From the NCBI RefSeq assembly GCF_000485595.1, contig NW_014577256.1:201671-265670 (forward strand): a stretch of 64,000 nucleotides of DNA. The letters run 5' to 3'. The notes under the pieces were generated by a model. That model did not search any database and was not told the DNA's origin. It saw only the letters and a list, made by a program, of their open reading frames with translations. Positions within the stretch are counted from its first letter, which is position 1; each line of letters opens with the position of its first letter. A program made the position numbers and the translations under genes. The stretch is from Priapulus caudatus (lineage: Eukaryota > Priapulida > Priapulimorpha > Priapulimorphida > Priapulidae). Below, piece by piece: positions 59,725 to 64,000 of this stretch.

Positions 59725-60953
59725 ATGACATGTTACAGAATCATCTCAGGACAGTTCTTCACGGCTCTTCAGTGCCAACATGAACAAGCAGATGGGCGCC
59801 TACTTCTCCATGCTGCCCATGCAGCAAGAGAGGGCTATCAGGCTGTAGTGATCTGCTCAGAGGACACAGACATCTTCATGATGTCCTTGGCATTTCATGA
59901 CAAGATTGGAGACCCACTGTTCCAGAAATGTGGAACTAGAACCACGACGAAGCTCGTTGACATCATGAAGGTTGCTGCCACTGTTGGCATAGATGTCTGT
60001 AGGGCTCTCATTGGAATGCATGTGTATACTGGATGTGACACTGTCAGTGCGTTTGCAGGCAAAGGGAAGGCAAGTGCCTTGAAACTGTTGACCAGCAACA
60101 GGGAAGCCCAGGACATATTCCTAGAGTTGGGTCATATATGGGACCTCTCCCGAGAATTGATGGACAAACTAGAGGCATTTACCTGCCTCCTCTATGCACC
60201 AAAGGCATCATCCATTAAGATCAATAATCTCAGTTACGACCTATTCTGTGCTAAGAAAGGTGAGATAGAGAGCTACCAGCTCCTACCATGCAGGGTCTGA
60301 ATAGTGAAACACGCACAAAGCGCCAACTAGACAGAGTGCACTCACGGAGTGCATACCTCCGCCAACGACATACGCCATACGCCATACGCCATACGACTCA
60401 CGAACACACGAATAACCCACAATATACGCCAGCGTACTGACATGTACACGCTCCCATGTAACATGTATGTGTTACAAGCTGGCTCGCTGGGCTCGCTGGC
60501 TTGCTGACTCGCTGGCTCGCTGGGTGATATCGATCGACCGCCAACGACATACGCCATATGCCTCGACGCGCTAACATCGATCGCACGAACACACAAACAC
60601 ACTAACACACGAACACACGAGAGCAAAAACATAACCTCCTCCAACTCTGTTGGGCGGAGGTAACTACCAAGCTGCAATATGGAGACGATGTCTTGAACAG
60701 GACCTGAAAGTACCTCAAAGATGGAAGATTGAGAAGGAAGAAGAAGTTGAACAGTTGGTGGTGCACTGGATGGATGGTCAGCCAGCATCAGAGGCGGTCC
60801 TTGATCTATTGGCCTGCAATTGTACAAAGAAGTGTTCACTACCAAAATGTGTGTTTGTCAAACGGACTGAAATACACTGATATGTGCAGACTACCAGACT
60901 GTGAAAACCAGGCATCCATCTTTGAGTTAGATGATGGAGAAGGTGCAGATTAA
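59725..60953 (+). pseudogene. Transposon-associated PIN/FEN1-like protein, broken
   Basis: Resembles an uncharacterised protein repeated in many invertebrate and fish genomes, with acidic motifs like PIN-type nucleases. The order is HEQADGRLLLHAAHA (family form HEEADTRL), YQAVVICSEDTDIFMMSLAF, GIDVCRALIGMHVYTGCDTV then SAFAGKGKASAL, and a C-terminal NYQAAIWRR, HWMDGQPAS, CSLPKC and GLKYTDMCRLPDC. Three lesions: an in-frame TGA at 60298, a 332-bp insertion at 60330-60661 and a frameshift near 60860. The N-terminus is missing. The fragment sits between long inverted arms, so it is probably cargo or a former gene of that element. Nuclease activity is inferred from the acidic motifs only. Confidence 0.75.
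60330..60661. mobile_element. 332-bp insertion in the PIN-like pseudogene
   Basis: Flanked by AACTA at 60325-60329 and 60662-60666; removing it rejoins codons for SANY|QAAIW. CCTCCGCC near the left end and GGCGGAGG at the right end are inverted. The interior has CATACG and GCTCGCTGG tandem units. No coding capacity; class unknown. Confidence 0.75.
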
Positions 60954-61652
60954 GATGTTGAAGAACTGGATAATGATTATGATTTTTAAGTTTAGCTTGA
61001 ACATTTTATATCACTTACAAGTTACAATCAGTGTATGTGATCAGAAATGTCTTAGAAACTATATAAAGGATCCGTCTTTGGTTGTTAAAACAATACATTG
61101 GACCTAGGTAATGGCCTTGTTAGAGATTTTCGTGCATCTTTTCAACTCATTTCCTAAAATAAAACATTTAATAAAAATTCCTGGAACCGTTTTTTATGTA
61201 CTATGAACAACTTATGGTTAAAAGTTTAGGTCCCAACTCTGCTGTTTTTGAGAAATAAGAAAAAAAACATTTTTTGGTATAAATTAACAAATTTTGCCGT
61301 CACGTAATTAGCGACAAGTTTTTTTATGATTATTTTTGTTGTGAGCGTAGAGAGACATCTCTTTGTTTAAATAGATATATGTATTCGATTGAATTTGGTG
61401 AGCAGTTATGTTGCAAAGCCCTTTACAAATTACAGAGGTACCGTTTGAGAATTGTCCGTAACCCTGACAGTATCCCTGGCATATATAAACAGGGTGATAA
61501 CACACAAAAACCTACCACCGATGCAATGGCATGCTATCACATATATACTCTAGGGTTGTATACCTTGCCAAAAATCACAATGAGAATTATTCCCCCCAGA
61601 TGGTACCGACCAACCCTACTGGCTCATGGACTATTGCCTTGCATAAGTATTT

Positions 61653-61868
61653 ATGCAAGGTCCTATCAACACTGACTTCTGTCAACGGATCGAAAATCAA
61701 CATATTTTGTTGTACTGCACGCCTCGCTCATTTAAAGTGGATAAACCTCGCAAGAAAAAGCCTACATACACCTACTGTGAGCATACTTGCAGTATGCAAA
61801 CATCACGAAATGTTCTTATTGAGCCAGAAATGTGCTCCGAACTAGAGCATTTTGAAAACTTTGTTTGA
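61653..61868 (+). other. Open frame of doubtful status
   Basis: 72 codons ending TGA, with FKVDKPRKKKPTYTYCEHTC and a closing LEHFENFV, more protein-like than other chance frames nearby. It begins inside the right arm of the inverted element and has no partner exon that I can find. Unrecognised. Confidence 0.2.
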
Positions 61869-63278
61869 CGCGGTTTCGCCGTATAGATACACATTTATAA
61901 TAGTTGTTTAGAGATTTATATAGTTAATAGAGCGAAGAGCCAACAGTAGGCCTACTACGCTAGCGCAAATAGTTCCTGGAACGAAAACTATATATATTTG
62001 CCTGATTGCATTTTTAAGTAATGTAGTAACATATGATTTAAACAAATTTCACAATTTCGTACTGAGTAAACATCGAACAATAAAGTATAACATGTGTTAT
62101 CACAGAAAAGAACTGTTAGTGTTAATGCAGCACAACGTTCGCTCGGCAGTGTACCGGATGTGTAAACACTGTGTAAACATCCTGTGGAGCTACTTTCGTA
62201 AAATAAGTACTTTCGTTTAGATTTTATGAAGAAATATTGTGAAAGTAGCAATACAAATAAGTTATATACTTAAATTATGAATTTTTACAACATGGACGAA
62301 CCTCACAGTAGATATATATATCTATAGATGCATCTTGCTGCGAGAACATGTCGTTTTAAGGGATCAATGTAAGGGTTATGGAACAAATACCATAAAAACA
62401 CATTAAGTAGTACTGTATGCTACCTTGTACATCAAATTGATATCATGTCTATCAAGTCTATAATTGAGCAATTCAATTCAATTTGAAACAAACTTTTTGT
62501 CCTGTTTTAATAACGTTAGTAAGCAGATCTGTATTAAAACAGTGTTCATTCAACAATATTCCATACATTTTTAAGACCTTAAATTCTGGTTTATGTGTTT
62601 TCTTATACTTGCTGATACAAAAAAGACAATCTTTTGGAAGATCAGCAACATTAGCCTTTTTCACAATAGTATGTAATATAAATAATACTTTTAGTGGTAG
62701 TAAAAAATTTGGCTCTGAAGTCATAGTGTACAATCCATATTCATAAAGAACTTTGAACATTAACTAATGCATTTAGTATACATTATCAGGCTATCAGCCA
62801 ATAAACACTGGAAAAAACTGAGTTTTCATTTGCTAATAAAAAACACATAAAAGCTTAAAATGATAGTCGAAACCATTTTTTGTGCAATTCTGCTGGTAAG
62901 AGGAAAGGTACAGGTGATGTGATTACAGCAGTTAGTGCTTGACAGCATCTAAGGGCAATAAGAAGGTACTGCCACAAGATAGCAATACTAAACATCAGGA
63001 GGCCGTCGTCAGAAACATCGTAAAGTTAATGCTATAAATGTTAAAATGCTAAGATAGCACTTACGATTGATGTTTTAAATGTTACGAGAATAACGTTGAC
63101 AGAAACGTATCACAGCTATGAGAAAACTTACAATAACAGGAACTTCATAATTTGATGTCACAAGGCTGCTGATTGGATGAGAATCTATCACAAACCCCGT
63201 GCATTTCACGATTGGATGTAAACAATAAAGTATCACTGGTAGTTAACAAATGATCAGTGATTCAGTATACTGTTTTAA
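61869..63278. other. AT-rich DNA without supported gene
   Basis: A 95-codon minus-strand frame (62473-62760) has no motif I recognise and no clear splice partner. No repeat boundaries seen. Confidence 0.4.
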
Positions 63279-63889
63279 AGGGATACCAGACACTAGGATT
63301 TTACTGCATACAACTGTACTTACTGTATAACAAATCGTCTATACCCACACGTACTTGTTACTAGATACCTAATTTAATTGTTATAATTTAAAATTATACA
63401 TCAACGCTACGAAATTTGAACAGCGCCATTGACACCCGCGACCGTGCTGCCACCCTGAAAAAGTTGCGCATTTCCCAATATATTTTGCACGTTACAGACC
63501 GAGGGCTAATCACAAAGGTGCAATTGTATTTATACCTAAATGCTATTTAACCGAACGATGTTCATTTTAGGACAAATTTATCCATAATATAACTGAAACT
63601 ATATATATATGTCATTTATAAGATATTACAATCCTTTTGCTTTTAAATTATTAAATTAGAAACACCCTCAGTCTGTAGCCCTTGGCTGAAAAGTCGTTTT
63701 GAGCAAACTTTTCAGATCGTGCGCTTTGACTTTGAGTGGCGCCACCGTCGTTGTAATCAAACTGTCGTCGTTAGTTTTAAAACATAAAAAAAAAAAATTC
63801 GAATGGTGATTGAACCATGAAATTTTTTATGTAGCGTAATTTTAACCTAAATTAACTGATAATAGCCCTAGAACCTAGAGTAAAGAATA
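63279..63889 (-). mobile_element. TTAA-flanked MITE family A, copy 3 (reversed)
   Basis: 611 bp between TTAA 63275-63278 and 63890-63893, in the opposite orientation to copies 1 and 2. The termini are more eroded but the interior is well kept. Confidence 0.8.
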
Positions 63890-64000
63890 TTAAATAGATT
63901 TAGGTAATATAGCATGTTGAATTATACAGTAAATAATAATAGATGTGTCAAGTTGACACATGTATACGTCACTGTAGCTGCAAAGCATGTCGTAGTACTA

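Larger units (their letters stand above)
58560..61640. mobile_element. Element with long inverted arms around a PIN-like gene
   Basis: Left arm (about 58560-59055) and right arm (about 61140-61640) are inverted copies, for example TCAGGGTTACGGACAATTCT left and its complement right, with AAAAATCACAATGA near the outer ends. They enclose the broken gene at 59725-60953. Exact termini and target duplication could not be fixed. The arms contain no genes. Confidence 0.65.

Noticed and set aside
1-64000. CRISPR arrays, bacterial operons, rRNA genes
   Set aside because: None seen; gene structure is eukaryotic throughout.

Overview
This is a 64-kb piece of an animal nuclear genome. The genes are split by GT-AG introns, and three of them are clear metazoan families: VAMP4, SF3B1 and the GW182 protein TNRC6. 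The non-coding DNA is AT-rich and crowded with retrotransposon remnants (two LINE fragments, one Penelope-like element) and many short inverted-repeat transposons. Telomere-type CCCTAA repeats, a GW182 protein with UBA, Q-rich, PAM2-like and RRM parts, and repeat-rich introns fit a non-vertebrate metazoan, probably a marine invertebrate. The phylum cannot be fixed from the sequence alone.

Layout. (1) 0.4-5.8 kb, plus strand: the 3' exons of a gene I do not recognise, encoding a low-complexity tail that ends in a hydrophobic TIYF. (2) 5.9-6.8 kb: a decayed LINE reverse transcriptase. (3) 9.5-15.6 kb, minus strand: a complete six-exon VAMP4 gene (151 residues) whose introns hold a LINE 3' end, a MITE with a telomere-repeat core, and other inverted-repeat elements. 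(4) 16.2-17.5 kb: two adjacent foldback elements sharing one 9-bp target duplication, between the divergent VAMP4 and SF3B1 genes. (5) 19.6-24.9 kb, plus strand: SF3B1 (1338 residues), almost all in one GC-rich 3.86-kb exon plus one short last exon; the single coding intron carries a transposon with ~230-bp inverted repeats. (6) 25.6-26.5 kb: a broken Penelope-like element with GIY-YIG remains and a degenerate hammerhead-like motif. (7) 26.5-34 kb: mostly gene-poor, with a tentative small membrane-protein gene on the minus strand at 30.8-32.1 kb and a 16-bp assembly gap at 33.36 kb. (8) 34.7-54.7 kb, minus strand: TNRC6, fifteen coding exons by my model (1518 residues). (9) 54.7-64 kb: no host gene I trust; MITEs, a tRNA-derived SINE and an element with long inverted arms around a broken PIN-like nuclease gene.

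The host genes belong to different processes: SNARE-mediated trans-Golgi/endosome fusion (VAMP4), U2 snRNP branch-site recognition (SF3B1) and miRNA silencing (TNRC6). I see no operon-like or pathway link. The most unusual content is the set of small inverted-repeat elements. At least four families can be defined by matching termini and exact or near-exact target duplications: 7-bp ATNNTAY, 9-bp (foldbacks and telomere-core MITEs), and two TTAA-flanked families. I did not find a defence system, gene cluster or other plainly new functional system.
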